A DNA stretch of 64,000 nt from Planctomycetota bacterium (GTDB taxonomy: Bacteria > Planctomycetota > UBA1135 > UBA2386). How positions within the stretch are numbered: the first letter of the stretch is position 1; each line of letters starts with the position of its first letter. A program made the position numbers and the translations under genes. The stretch spans positions 1 through 64,000 of the forward strand of contig JACKIC010000008.1 in NCBI GenBank assembly GCA_020638655.1, given 5' to 3'. The notes beneath the pieces are model-generated. The model searched no databases. It was not told the origin of the DNA and was given only the letters and a program-made list of their open reading frames with translations. Of the stretch, positions 1 through 8,658 are shown one piece after another.

Positions 1-1
1 G

Positions 2-1558
2 CAGACCACCAAGGCGCTCTCGCCACAGGCCGAGGGCGCGGCGCTGCTGAGCGCGCGGCTGCAGGCTGAGCAGGCGGGCGTCGATGGCGCCGCCGCGCAG
101 CTGCTCGACGAGGGTGGGCGCGACGCGCTGCCGATGGTGCCCGTCGGCAAGCGCTTGCTCGCGGTGCGCGGCGAGGAGCAGGTCGACGGCGGCGGCGGCG
201 CGGCCCAGCTGTTGATGACGACGGGCTGGTACTGCGGCGCCTGCGGCCACGGCACCGAGCGGCCCGGAGAGCGCTGCGCCAGCTGTGGCGCGGAAGGTGC
301 CGCGCGGCAGCGCGAGCCCGAACTCGTCGCCGCGGTGAACTCGCCGATGCAGTGGATGGACGCGATCGACGAGAACGAGAGCCACGTGCGCCGGCTCGTG
401 CAGGAGGCGCTCGGCGACGACCGCACCGTCGCCGTGGCCGCGCGCAGCCGGCTGTTGCAGCTGCGCGAGCGCGCCGTGCCCGAGCTGCTGCTGCGCGCCT
501 GGAACGGTGACGACAAGGTGCGCGGCGTCGCCATCGACCTGTTGCAGGCGATGGGGCCGCAGATCGCGCCGGCTCTGTTCGCCGCCAGCGACGCGCTCGA
601 GCAGCAGCGGCTGCTGCCGATCGGCTCGCGCTCGCCGGCGGCGCTCGTCGGCCGAGTGGTGCAGGGCTTCGACCGCGACGCGCTGCCGCACGTCGAGGCG
701 CTGTTCGCATCGGCGCGGCCCGAGCACCGCAAGATCCTGATCGACTTCTTCGTCGGGCTCGGCGACGCCGACGAGTTCCAGATCGTGCTGGAACGGTTTC
801 CGCCGGTCGAGATCCTGCACCGCTTCAACAAGTGCGACGGCGCGGTGCTGCGGCGCTTCCTCGAGGCGGTGCCGCCCGGCCACTTCGTCGCCGAGGTGCT
901 GCTGCTCGAGTCGACGTTCCACCGCGAGGAGGACGTGTTGCTGGCGATCCCCGGCGCGCAGCACCCCGAGGTGCTAGAGCGGGTGCTGGTCCGGCGGGGC
1001 TGCAGCCGATCGCTCGCACGCAGTCTGATCGGGCGGCTCGGCGACGCGCAGCTCGGACCGACCGCGGCGCGCATCCTCGCCGGCCACGGCGAAGCCGCGC
1101 ACGACCATCTGCTCGCCGCCTACACCGACCCCGAGACCGGCAGCGACGTGCGCAACCGACTCGCCGAATTGCTGGCGCGGGGCGGCCTGAGCGCGGCGCG
1201 CCAACTGTGCGCAGCGTTCGGCCCCGAGCCCGCCGTGATCGACGATCTCGTGCGCGCGGTGCTGGTGTCGATGGGGGACGCGGCGGTCGCGCCGCTCGCC
1301 ACGGCCTACGGCCAGACCGGCTGGCTCGAGCGCCTCGCCGTCGGCCTGGTCGCGCGGCACAACAACCGCCGCGCGCAGATCGTGCGGGCGCTGCGCGCGA
1401 TCGGCAGCCCGGCGGCGGTCGAGGCGCTGCGGCGGCTGCGCGAAGAGGAACGCGATGCGAACCTCAAGCTGCGCCTCGATCAGGCGCTACACGACCTGGG
1501 CGGCCGCGCGGCTTCCGACGATGACGACGAGGAGGAGGGCCATGGCCGGACCGGGTGA
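2..1558 (+). CDS. HEAT-repeat protein with a zinc ribbon (5' end outside the window)
   Basis: The frame is open from the first complete codon at base 2, so the true start lies upstream and the Met at 134 is probably internal. Counting from that Met, a short four-Cys zinc ribbon of two CxxC pairs (YCGAC and CASCG) lies at about residues 33-53. The rest, to about residue 450, is Leu/Ala-rich amphipathic helices typical of HEAT or armadillo repeats (RERAVPELLLRAW, IGSPAAVEALRRL). The C-terminus is very acidic (DDDDEEEG). HEAT arrays are protein-binding scaffolds and the ribbon adds a second binding or structural module. No enzymatic motif is visible. It overlaps the next gene by 17 bp, so the two are probably translationally coupled. 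Function is not recognised. Confidence 0.75.
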   Translation, partial: QTTKALSPQAEGAALLSARLQAEQAGVDGAAAQLLDEGGRDALPMVPVGKRLLAVRGEEQVDGGGGAAQLLMTTGWYCGACGHGTERPGERCASCGAEGAARQREPELVAAVNSPMQWMDAIDENESHVRRLVQEALGDDRTVAVAARSRLLQLRERAVPELLLRAWNGDDKVRGVAIDLLQAMGPQIAPALFAASDALEQQRLLPIGSRSPAALVGRVVQGFDRDALPHVEALFASARPEHRKILIDFFVGLGDADEFQIVLERFPPVEILHRFNKCDGAVLRRFLEAVPPGHFVAEVLLLESTFHREEDVLLAIPGAQHPEVLERVLVRRGCSRSLARSLIGRLGDAQLGPTAARILAGHGEAAHDHLLAAYTDPETGSDVRNRLAELLARGGLSAARQLCAAFGPEPAVIDDLVRAVLVSMGDAAVAPLATAYGQTGWLERLAVGLVARHNNRRAQIVRALRAIGSPAAVEALRRLREEERDANLKLRLDQALHDLGGRAASDDDDEEEGHGRTG

Positions 1559-2804
1559 CTGGTTGCGGCGCGGCCTGTGGGCCCCGTTCCGCGCCATCCT
1601 GCCGAAGAGCCCGTGGCTGCGCGTCGCCCTGTTCGCGCTGCCCGTGCTGCTGCTGCTGGCGCTGTTCGGGCCGGCCGTCGACGTGCTGCTCAAGCTGCTC
1701 GACCTCGGGTTCCGCGTCTTGCAGCCGATGCTCGAGACCACCGTCGGTCGCGTGCTGCTGCTGCTCGTCGCGTTCACGGCCGGTGGCCTGCTCGCGGTGT
1801 GGCTGCTCCGCGGGCGCGTCGACGAGATGCGCGGCGAGGCGGTGCTGGGCCGCCACCTGCTCGCGACGGCTCGCCTCGTCGGCCACGACAAGAAGAAGAG
1901 CCGCGAGCTGTTCCTCAAGGTCGCGCGTTACCGCGGGCCCGTTCCCGATCGCTACCGGCACGTGGTGCCCGACGCGACTCTCAAGCTCGCGCGGCTGGCG
2001 CTCGAACGCGACCGCGTCGACGAGGCCCTCGGCTGGCTCGCGCGCGTCGTCGAACCGGGTCTGCCCAAGGAGCTGCAGCGTTCGCTGCTGCAGCTGCGCT
2101 GCCGCGCGCTGCGCCGCCAGGGGCAGGTGCTGCCGCAGACGCTCGGCGAGGAGGTGACTGCGGCGGTCAAGCAGTTCCCCGACGACTACGTGCTGCTCGG
2201 CGAGCTACGCGACCTGCACGCCGGCCACGACGACCAGGAGGCCCTGGTCGCCGCGCAGGAGCGCGTGCTCAAGGCGGCGCCGCGCACGCGAGCAGCCGAA
2301 GAGCGCCAGCGGCTCATCGAGGAACTCGTGACGCTCGGCCAGCGCCAGCTCGCCGCCGGCGACGAGGCCGGGTGCAAGCGGTGCGTCAAGGGGCTGCACC
2401 AGGTGGACAACCAGGGCAGCAGCAGCGGCCTGCTGCACGGCGACCTGCTGCGCCAGCAGGGCGACGTGCGCGGCGCCCTGCTGGCCTACGGGGCGACCCG
2501 GTCGCCGGCCGCCATCGACCGCATCGCGTCTCTGCTCGATGCCCACCCCGGCGCGCTCGAACCGCGCGAACTGCTCGAAGCCTGCCCGATCCAGGGCACG
2601 ATGCTGCTGGTCGCGCGCGAGCTGGCGCGCGCCGGGGAGTCGGCGCGCGCCGAACGCGCCGCACGCATGGCCGCCGAGCAACTCGGGCCGACGACCACGG
2701 TGTGCGCGGTGCTCGCCGAGGTGCTGGGCCTGCTGGGCCGCGCCGACCAGGCGCGGCTGCTGCGGGAGCAGGCGATCGTGCGGCTGCTGTCGCCGGGTCG
2801 GTAG
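1542..2804 (+). CDS. Membrane-anchored TPR-like protein
   Basis: A 420-residue protein. I chose the ATG at 1542 because a strong GGAGG ribosome-binding site precedes it inside the end of the upstream gene; earlier in-frame starts would lengthen the overlap. The N-terminus has two hydrophobic segments (about residues 25-45 and 60-85, LLLLVAFTAGG then WLLRGR). A soluble region of helical hairpins follows, with TPR-like spacing (DEALGWLARVVE, AGESARAERAARMAAEQLG). The layout resembles membrane-anchored TPR assembly factors. The 17-bp overlap with the HEAT gene suggests one operon and perhaps one complex. No catalytic motif is seen. A tRNA gene on the other strand follows after 57 bp. Confidence 0.7.
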   Translation: MAGPGDWLRRGLWAPFRAILPKSPWLRVALFALPVLLLLALFGPAVDVLLKLLDLGFRVLQPMLETTVGRVLLLLVAFTAGGLLAVWLLRGRVDEMRGEAVLGRHLLATARLVGHDKKKSRELFLKVARYRGPVPDRYRHVVPDATLKLARLALERDRVDEALGWLARVVEPGLPKELQRSLLQLRCRALRRQGQVLPQTLGEEVTAAVKQFPDDYVLLGELRDLHAGHDDQEALVAAQERVLKAAPRTRAAEERQRLIEELVTLGQRQLAAGDEAGCKRCVKGLHQVDNQGSSSGLLHGDLLRQQGDVRGALLAYGATRSPAAIDRIASLLDAHPGALEPRELLEACPIQGTMLLVARELARAGESARAERAARMAAEQLGPTTTVCAVLAEVLGLLGRADQARLLREQAIVRLLSPGR

Positions 2805-2861
2805 TCGGCGGCTGTTGGCGCGCGGTCGGTGGCGCGCGACCGGTAGCTCGCGGTCGAGAAC

Positions 2862-2946
2862 TGGTGCCGGAGGCGGGACTTGAACCCGCACGCCTTGCGG
2901 CGCGGGTTTTTGAAACCCGTGCGTCTGCCGATTCCGCCACTCCGGC
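2862..2946 (-). tRNA. tRNA-Leu (anticodon CAA)
   Basis: On the minus strand an 85-nt cloverleaf folds: acceptor stem GCCGGAG/CTCCGGC, D arm GCG...CGC, anticodon stem CGGGT/ACCCG with loop TTCAAAA (anticodon CAA, reads UUG), a long class II variable arm (CGCCGCAAGGCGT) as expected for Leu, and T arm GCGGG-TTCAAGT-CCCGC. The 3' CCA is encoded in the DNA. A promoter lies immediately upstream. Confidence 0.95.
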
Positions 2947-2960
2947 CGAGCAGCGGGGGC

Positions 2961-2989
2961 ACGCTAGAGGGCCGTCATCGACGAGTCAA
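2961..2989 (-). promoter_or_regulatory. Sigma-70-type promoter of tRNA-Leu
   Basis: Read on the minus strand: -35 TTGACT (2989-2984), a spacer of exactly 17 nt, and -10 TAGCGT (2966-2961). The predicted start is about 8 nt before the tRNA 5' end. The -35 box overlaps the stop codon of the upstream zinc-ribbon gene. Confidence 0.6.
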
Positions 2990-3348
2990 GACCGGGCGAC
3001 GAGGCGGTGACAGCCGGGGCCAGCGGGTGTGACCGCGCCGACGTGTTCCCCGGCCTGCAGCACGATCGTCGCAGCTTGCAGATCGACATCGAGTACCTCG
3101 ACCAGCGTGTGCAGCAGCGCTTCGGTCGTGACGGTCGCGCGCGGGCCGCCGAGGCGTTCGAAGCAGCGCTCGAACAGGTGTGGATCGAACGGCGCGTCGC
3201 CTTCTCCCGAAGCGCGCACCTCGTCGCCGGCGCCCGCGCAGCACGGCGCGACGTTGGTGTGGCACACGGGGCACTGGCCGTGGCCATGCACGTGCACGAG
3301 CTCGACGAACGCGCCACACTGCGGACAGCGATCGGCGGCGTCCGTCAT
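2986..3348 (-). CDS. Small zinc-ribbon protein downstream of the NFU gene
   Basis: A 120-residue protein starting at the ATG at 3348, 5 nt after the end of the NFU-type gene, so the two are almost certainly cotranscribed. The N-terminus carries two CxxC knuckles (CPQC at 8-11 and CPVC at 26-29) separated by a His-rich stretch (VHVHGHG), then another Cys pair (PCC). This would hold one zinc, or possibly a metal cluster. The C-terminal two thirds are helical then beta-rich, without motifs I recognise. The tight link to an Fe-S scaffold invites a role in metal or cluster handling, but that is inference. The stop codon overlaps the tRNA-Leu -35 box. Confidence 0.65.
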   Translation of the reverse strand: MTDAADRCPQCGAFVELVHVHGHGQCPVCHTNVAPCCAGAGDEVRASGEGDAPFDPHLFERCFERLGGPRATVTTEALLHTLVEVLDVDLQAATIVLQAGEHVGAVTPAGPGCHRLVARS

Positions 3349-3353
3349 GGCGG

Positions 3354-3929
3354 TCACGACATGGTGACGACGAGCTCCTCGTCGATCTCGCTCTGCAGCA
3401 GGTTCTGGATCGCCATCAGCGTGCCGGCCGTCGAGCTCGGGCAGCTGCCGCACGCGCCCTGGTAGCGGATGAACAGCGTCTTGCCCTCGAGGCCCATGAC
3501 CTCGAGACCGCCGCCGTCGCCGGCGAGCGCCGGCCGCACGCGGTCGTCGAGCAGGCTGTTGATGCGCGACAGCACTTCGGGATCGCCGCCCTTGGGCAGG
3601 CGGGCGAGCGGGTTGTCGTCTTCCTCGGTGGCGGCGGGTGCCGCGGCCGGGTCGGTCTCGGCGGGCTCGTGGCTCTCGAGCAGGCGCGTGACCTGTTCGG
3701 CCACGGCGCGCCAGTCGGCCGAGGCGATCATGCTGACGGTGACGAAGCTGTCGCAGAAGAACAACGTCTCGACGCCGGGGATCGCGAACAGGCCCTGCGC
3801 CAGGACGTCGCTGCGGGCGTCCTCCGGTTTGCCGTAGGCCAGGGTCTGACCGGGCTTGGCCACGGCCTGATCGAGCAGGAACTTGAAGGCGTTGGGATTC
3901 GGGGTCGGTTGGATGCTCGTGACCTTCAT
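3354..3929 (-). CDS. nfu: NFU-type iron-sulfur cluster scaffold/carrier
   Basis: A 191-residue protein with two domains. Residues 1-85 match the Nfu N-terminal domain (MKVTSIQPTPNPNAFKF, then GVETLFF..FVTVS). After an acidic Ala/Pro linker (88-108), residues 115-191 form a NifU C-terminal-like domain with the cluster-binding CxxC at 160-163 (GACGSCPSS). In this family the two cysteines of a dimer hold a [4Fe-4S] cluster that is passed to client enzymes in the cytoplasm; ThiC elsewhere in this window is an Fe-S enzyme. The start at 3929 begins exactly at the conserved domain. It ends 5 nt before the zinc-ribbon gene. Confidence 0.88.
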   Translation of the reverse strand: MKVTSIQPTPNPNAFKFLLDQAVAKPGQTLAYGKPEDARSDVLAQGLFAIPGVETLFFCDSFVTVSMIASADWRAVAEQVTRLLESHEPAETDPAAAPAATEEDDNPLARLPKGGDPEVLSRINSLLDDRVRPALAGDGGGLEVMGLEGKTLFIRYQGACGSCPSSTAGTLMAIQNLLQSEIDEELVVTMS

Positions 3930-4008
3930 GGGGATCGCTGCGGTCTTCGGTCGCTCGGAAGGGGAATGAGCCCTGTTTTTCGGCTGTTTGTGGGCGTTTC
4001 GCAAGCGG

Positions 4009-7000
4009 CTACTTGAGCAGCTTGCTGCGGTCGTCGGTGGGACCGGTGGTGAGGAACACCGGCTTCCACAGGCCGCCCGCGCCGGCGTGGTCGACGACGC
4101 GCAGGACCAGCGTGTGGCGGCCCGGCGTCAGCCGGCGCCCGAGTTCGGCGACCTGGCGTTCGAGCCAGATGGTGCGTTTGGTCACGGGGTCGCCGAAGGC
4201 GCCCGCGGGTTCGCCGTCGAGCCACAACTCGAAGCTGTCGTCGACGCCCTCGAACACCGCGCGCGCGTCCTGGTCCTGCCAGTCGGCCGGGATGTCGACG
4301 TCGACGCGGTACCAGGCGATGCCGGTGTACTGGCGCAGGTCCTCGGCCTGGTTCTCCCAGTGCGAGCCCGCGCGCAGGTCGCGCCAGGCCGGGCCGCCAA
4401 CGTCGGTCTTGGGCAACTGCCAGCCGGCGCCGCGGCCCTGATCGTCGGGGTCGATGCGGAAGCGCCACACGGGCAGGTCGATCTTCTTCTCGCTCAGCGT
4501 GCCGCGCAGGGCCGCGAGGGTGGCCGCCGACAGCGCGTGTTCGGGCGCCGGGCCGCGCGCCAGGTGCTGTGCCAGGGCGTGGCGCAGGTGCATGCCCAAT
4601 GCGTTGGGCGCATCGCGGTCGTCGAGACGCAGCGTCGTGACCAGCAGCCGTCCCTCGCCGACGCGGGTGTCGAAGGCGTAGAGGTGCAGCTTCGCCTCGG
4701 GGATGTCGTGGGTCTCCCAGAACGCGAGGATCGGGTCGACCTCGTCGCGCAGCAGGTCCCAGGGCATCACCCGGCCCGTCTCGAGGTCGAAGCCCGCGAG
4801 CTCGAGCAGCGCCTGACCCGGGACCCGCCGGTGCAGCGGGTGCGGCACCAGGAACGGCGCGCCCTTGAGCACCCACATACCCTCGGCGCGCCACGAGCCC
4901 TTGTGGTCGCCGGCGCTGAGCACGACGCGGCCGCCCTGCTCGAGCTCTTCGAGCAGCGCGGGGGTGAGGTGATCGACGAACTTCACGCGCGGCGTCTCCC
5001 CGGGGTAGGCGAGCACCGGCGCGCGCCACAGGTCCCAGCGGTTGCTCGCCGCGTGGCTGCCGGTCAGTTCGGCGTGCACCCGCACGCGCTGCAGGCGCTC
5101 GGGCGCGCCCGCGAGTTCGAGCACGATCGGGGCGCTGACGGCGCCGGCCTCGACCTTCACCGGCACCTCGATGCGCTCGCCGTCGAGCGAATCGGTCCAC
5201 AGCTTCAGGGTGCCCTGCAGCGGGCCGCCGCCGAAGTGCGAGATGCGCACCGGCACACGGTTGTCGCCGAGCGCCCGGCCGTGCCACGGCAGGTCGAGGC
5301 ACAGCATCGTGTCGCGGTGCCAGTCCCATTGTTCGGCGGGCCACTTCAGCTGGTCCTGCTCGTCGTAGAGGCCCATGCGGCACTTCGGGATGTCGCGGGC
5401 GACCGAGACCACGTAGCCGGCCTCGGGGATGCGCAGCCGCAGCTGCTCGATCTGGAACTTGCGATTGGCGAGGCCGAAGTCCTTGGAGGTCGGCAGCAGC
5501 GAGCGCACCACCTCGCCGCCGAAGCGCTGCGTCAGCCACGTCTCGACCTCGATCTGTGAGTCGTAGCAGGTCGGGCGCCACCACCACCACGGCGTGTCGG
5601 TCGAGTGCTGCCGCTGCCATGCAGCCACGTCGAACCACGTGTCCGCGGCGATGCACTCGCCGAGCAACAGGGGCTTCTCGCCCTTCTCGGCGATGTGGCG
5701 CCGGAAGTCGTCGAGGCGACCCGGGAACCACGAGTTGTTGCCGTAGGGATGCTCGTCCCAGAAGTCCGTGATGCGTTGCCAGCCGATCCACGAGCTGTCG
5801 TCGACGACCAGCGTGTCGGGCACCGCGGCCTTGCAGGCCTCGAACAGCGCCTTGACGACGTCGAGGTCGGCGCTGTGGCCGGTCTCGCAGGTGATGCTGC
5901 GGAACGCCACCGCGGCGTGGCTGCGGTCGTGCACGAAGAACTCGCCGTACTCGGTCAGCAGCTCGTCCTTGTGTGCCTGGTCCATCTGCGGGTGCCAGGT
6001 CGGATACTCCTGCCAGACCAGCATGCCGAGTTCGTCGCAGAGCTCGTAGACGCAGCTGGGCGGCACCCACAGGCAGCACTTCAGGCAGTTGAAGCCCAGG
6101 CTGCGGAAGTCCATGAGCTGGCGTCGCCAGAACGCCGGATTGGTGGGTGGCGCGAGGTGCGGCGGCGAGTAGCCCCAGTGCAGTACGCCGCGCACCTGCA
6201 GCGGCGCGCCGTTCCAGGACAGTTTCGTGCCGTCGGCGTGCAGGTCGCGGAAGCCGACCTTGCGCCGCACCCCGTCGAGTTCGACGTCGTCGCGCAGCAG
6301 GCGGATGCGCACGCCGTAGAGGAACGGAACGGACGGCGACCACAGCCGCGCGCCGTTCACCCGCAGCGTGCCGCTGGCGACGAGCCCGTCCCCGACCGGG
6401 AGCTTCGTCGTCGCCGCCGTGATGCGCTGCGACGCCGGCCTGGGGTCGGGCACGTCGACATCGATCGCGACGGTGAGCTGCTCGGCGTTCGCGCCCAGCG
6501 TCGGTACCGTGAAGTGCAGGTCGCCGTTGCCGTCGCCGAACAGCGTCAGTCCGAGCCGGTCGATCACGGGTCCCGCGTCGAGGCACATCGTCACGCTCTG
6601 CCAGATGCCGCCGAAATGGGGCTGCACGATCGGCAGGAAGCCCTGCGTGTTGTGGCCGACCTTCTCGTCGACGCGCACCTCGAGCACGTTCGGCCCCGGC
6701 TTGCGCAGTGCCTCGGTCACGTCGACGCGGAACGGCGTCCAGCCGCCGAGGTGGCTGCCGACCTCGATGCCGTTGCAGAACACCGTGGCCGCAGTGGCGA
6801 CGGCGGCGAACTCGATGCGCACGCGGCCCGCGTGCTCGTCGGGCAGCGGCAGCTCGCGGCGGTACCAGGCCACGCCGTCGAAGTCGATGCCGAGCGAGGT
6901 CTCGAACGCGGCTGGGACCTGCACCGGCAACGCCGGGGCGACGGCCTTGCCGTCCTGGTCGCGCTGCACGGACCAGGTGCCGTCGAGCGAGACGCGTTGC

Positions 7001-7050
7001 TGCGCGGTGACGGCCGCGGCGCACAGGACGACGGCGAGGATGGCTCTCAC
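4009..7050 (-). CDS. Secreted glycoside hydrolase family 2 protein
   Basis: 1013 residues from a GTG start that overlaps the M32 peptidase stop codon (GTGA), so the pair is translationally coupled. A signal peptide (about 1-16, ending AAAVTA) precedes a GH2 sugar-binding jelly roll (20-165, WYRRELPLP...GGWTPFRVDVTEAL). An Ig-like domain and a TIM barrel (about 275-560) follow. A second jelly-roll module is at the C-terminus (WYRVDVDIP...LWLDGEPAG). Family enzymes hydrolyse beta-galactosides, beta-mannosides or beta-glucuronides with a retaining mechanism. The expected acid/base Glu is E389, but the usual preceding Asn is Cys (C388, TCETGH). The nucleophile candidate is E465 (LLLGECIA). Substrate cannot be read from the sequence. 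Either a divergent active enzyme or a binding protein is possible. Confidence 0.85.
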   Translation of the reverse strand: MRAILAVVLCAAAVTAQQRVSLDGTWSVQRDQDGKAVAPALPVQVPAAFETSLGIDFDGVAWYRRELPLPDEHAGRVRIEFAAVATAATVFCNGIEVGSHLGGWTPFRVDVTEALRKPGPNVLEVRVDEKVGHNTQGFLPIVQPHFGGIWQSVTMCLDAGPVIDRLGLTLFGDGNGDLHFTVPTLGANAEQLTVAIDVDVPDPRPASQRITAATTKLPVGDGLVASGTLRVNGARLWSPSVPFLYGVRIRLLRDDVELDGVRRKVGFRDLHADGTKLSWNGAPLQVRGVLHWGYSPPHLAPPTNPAFWRRQLMDFRSLGFNCLKCCLWVPPSCVYELCDELGMLVWQEYPTWHPQMDQAHKDELLTEYGEFFVHDRSHAAVAFRSITCETGHSADLDVVKALFEACKAAVPDTLVVDDSSWIGWQRITDFWDEHPYGNNSWFPGRLDDFRRHIAEKGEKPLLLGECIAADTWFDVAAWQRQHSTDTPWWWWRPTCYDSQIEVETWLTQRFGGEVVRSLLPTSKDFGLANRKFQIEQLRLRIPEAGYVVSVARDIPKCRMGLYDEQDQLKWPAEQWDWHRDTMLCLDLPWHGRALGDNRVPVRISHFGGGPLQGTLKLWTDSLDGERIEVPVKVEAGAVSAPIVLELAGAPERLQRVRVHAELTGSHAASNRWDLWRAPVLAYPGETPRVKFVDHLTPALLEELEQGGRVVLSAGDHKGSWRAEGMWVLKGAPFLVPHPLHRRVPGQALLELAGFDLETGRVMPWDLLRDEVDPILAFWETHDIPEAKLHLYAFDTRVGEGRLLVTTLRLDDRDAPNALGMHLRHALAQHLARGPAPEHALSAATLAALRGTLSEKKIDLPVWRFRIDPDDQGRGAGWQLPKTDVGGPAWRDLRAGSHWENQAEDLRQYTGIAWYRVDVDIPADWQDQDARAVFEGVDDSFELWLDGEPAGAFGDPVTKRTIWLERQVAELGRRLTPGRHTLVLRVVDHAGAGGLWKPVFLTTGPTDDRSKLLK

Positions 7051-8546
7051 AGGGCGTAGACCTCGCTGAGCTTGGTGTCGAGGTGGGTGAGGAACGCGTC
7101 GCTCGACAGCGGCGCACCGGTCACGCGGCGGCACAGCTCGCCGGGATCGTAGCGCCGGCCGTGTGCGTGCACCTCGCGCCGCAGCCACTCGCGCAGCGTC
7201 GCGAAGTCGCCGCGCCGCAGCAGGTCGGGCAGGCCGCCGAGCGCGCGGTCTGCGGCGGCGGCGAACTGGGCCGCGTAGAGGTTGCCGAGCGTGTAGGTCG
7301 GGAAGTATCCGAACAGGCCGCACGACCAGTGCACGTCCTGCAGGCAGCCGCGGCGGTCGTCGGGAACCTGCAGCCCGAGGTACTCGCCGTAGAGCGCGTT
7401 CCACTGCGTCGGCAGCTCCGCGACCGGCATCTCGCCCGCGATCAGCGCGCGCTCGAGTACGAAGCGCACCATGACGTGCAGGTCGTAGGTCGCCTCGTCG
7501 GCCTCGACGCGGATCAGGCTCGGTTGCACGAGGTTCGCGGCGCGGTGGACCGACGCCGCGTCGTGGCCCGCGCAGGCCACGCCGAGGTGCTGCTGCGCGA
7601 CGGGCCAGCACCACTGCCAGAACGCGGCGGAGCGCCCGACGTGGTTCTCCCAGAGCCGGCTCTGGCTCTCGTGGATGCCCAGCGAGACCGCCTCGCCCAG
7701 CGGCGACCCCAGGTGCTGCTCGGAGAGTCCCTGCTCGTAGAGCCCGTGGCCACCCTCGTGCATCGTCGAGCCGAGCGCGTCGAGCACGTTGTCCTTGTGG
7801 AAGCGCGTGGTCAGACGCACGTCGCCGCCGGTGCCGGTGCAGAACGGGTGCGCGCTGCGGTCGATGCGACCGCGCTGCAGATCGAAGCCCATCGCCGTGA
7901 CCACCGCGCGCACGAACGCTTCCTGGCGCGCCTCGTCGATCTCGACGCGCAGGAACGAGTCGTCGGGCCGGTCGCCGCCGGACAGCCGTTCGCGCAGCGA
8001 GACGAGGCGCTGCCGCAGCGGCGCGAACAGCACCTCGAGGTCGGCCGCGTTCATGCCGGGTTCGTAGAGGTCGGCGAGCGCGTCCCATCGCGACTGGCCG
8101 TCGCGGCGCAGGCAGTCGGCCTTCTGCTGCTGCAGGTCGACCATGCGCTCGAGCCACGGCCGGAACCGCGCGAAGCTCGAGCGCGCCCGCGCCTGGGCCC
8201 ACTCCTGTTGGGCGCGGCTCTCCGTCGCCGCGATCTCGGCGACCAACGCCGCCGGCAGCCGCGTTGCGCGGTCGTGGTCGCGGCGCAGGCCGCGCACGTT
8301 GGCGATCCGGTCCGGGTCGGCCATGACCTGTGCATCGCCCTCGCAGGCGGCGAGCCACTCGGCGACCCGGGGGTCGGTGACGCGCTCGTGCTGCAGGCGG
8401 GCCAGCAGCGCGAGCTGGTCGGCCCGCACATCCCCCGCGCCCGCGGGCATGTAGGTCTCCTGGTCCCAGCCGAGCAGGGCCGAGGTCGAGCCGAGCAGGA
8501 AGACTTCCCGGTGGTGCGCGAGCAGTTGGTCGTAGGCCGCAGGCAT
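7047..8546 (-). CDS. Carboxypeptidase Taq family metallopeptidase (M32)
   Basis: 499 residues, the usual length for M32 carboxypeptidases. The zinc motif is HEGGH at 263-267 within STMHEGGHGLYEQG. The downstream Glu ligand is E293 in the family block HESQSRLWEN. Other M32 blocks are present (LGWDQETYMP near the start, SAHPFC, EADEATYDLH). There is no signal peptide, so it probably removes C-terminal residues from peptides in the cytoplasm. The ATG at 8546 starts just before the conserved N-terminal helices. Its stop codon overlaps the GTG of the GH2 gene, an unexpected partnership between a cytoplasmic peptidase and an exported glycosidase. Confidence 0.93.
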   Translation of the reverse strand: MPAAYDQLLAHHREVFLLGSTSALLGWDQETYMPAGAGDVRADQLALLARLQHERVTDPRVAEWLAACEGDAQVMADPDRIANVRGLRRDHDRATRLPAALVAEIAATESRAQQEWAQARARSSFARFRPWLERMVDLQQQKADCLRRDGQSRWDALADLYEPGMNAADLEVLFAPLRQRLVSLRERLSGGDRPDDSFLRVEIDEARQEAFVRAVVTAMGFDLQRGRIDRSAHPFCTGTGGDVRLTTRFHKDNVLDALGSTMHEGGHGLYEQGLSEQHLGSPLGEAVSLGIHESQSRLWENHVGRSAAFWQWCWPVAQQHLGVACAGHDAASVHRAANLVQPSLIRVEADEATYDLHVMVRFVLERALIAGEMPVAELPTQWNALYGEYLGLQVPDDRRGCLQDVHWSCGLFGYFPTYTLGNLYAAQFAAAADRALGGLPDLLRRGDFATLREWLRREVHAHGRRYDPGELCRRVTGAPLSSDAFLTHLDTKLSEVYAL

Positions 8547-8658
8547 CGGCGCAGCGTAGCGGCGTCGGTGCGCAGATCCCCGCGGCATCGGGCCTCGCCC
8601 GGGCGGCAGGACCGGGGGCCCTGGCGGCCGCAGGTGGGCGGGCTACACTTTGCGCCGC

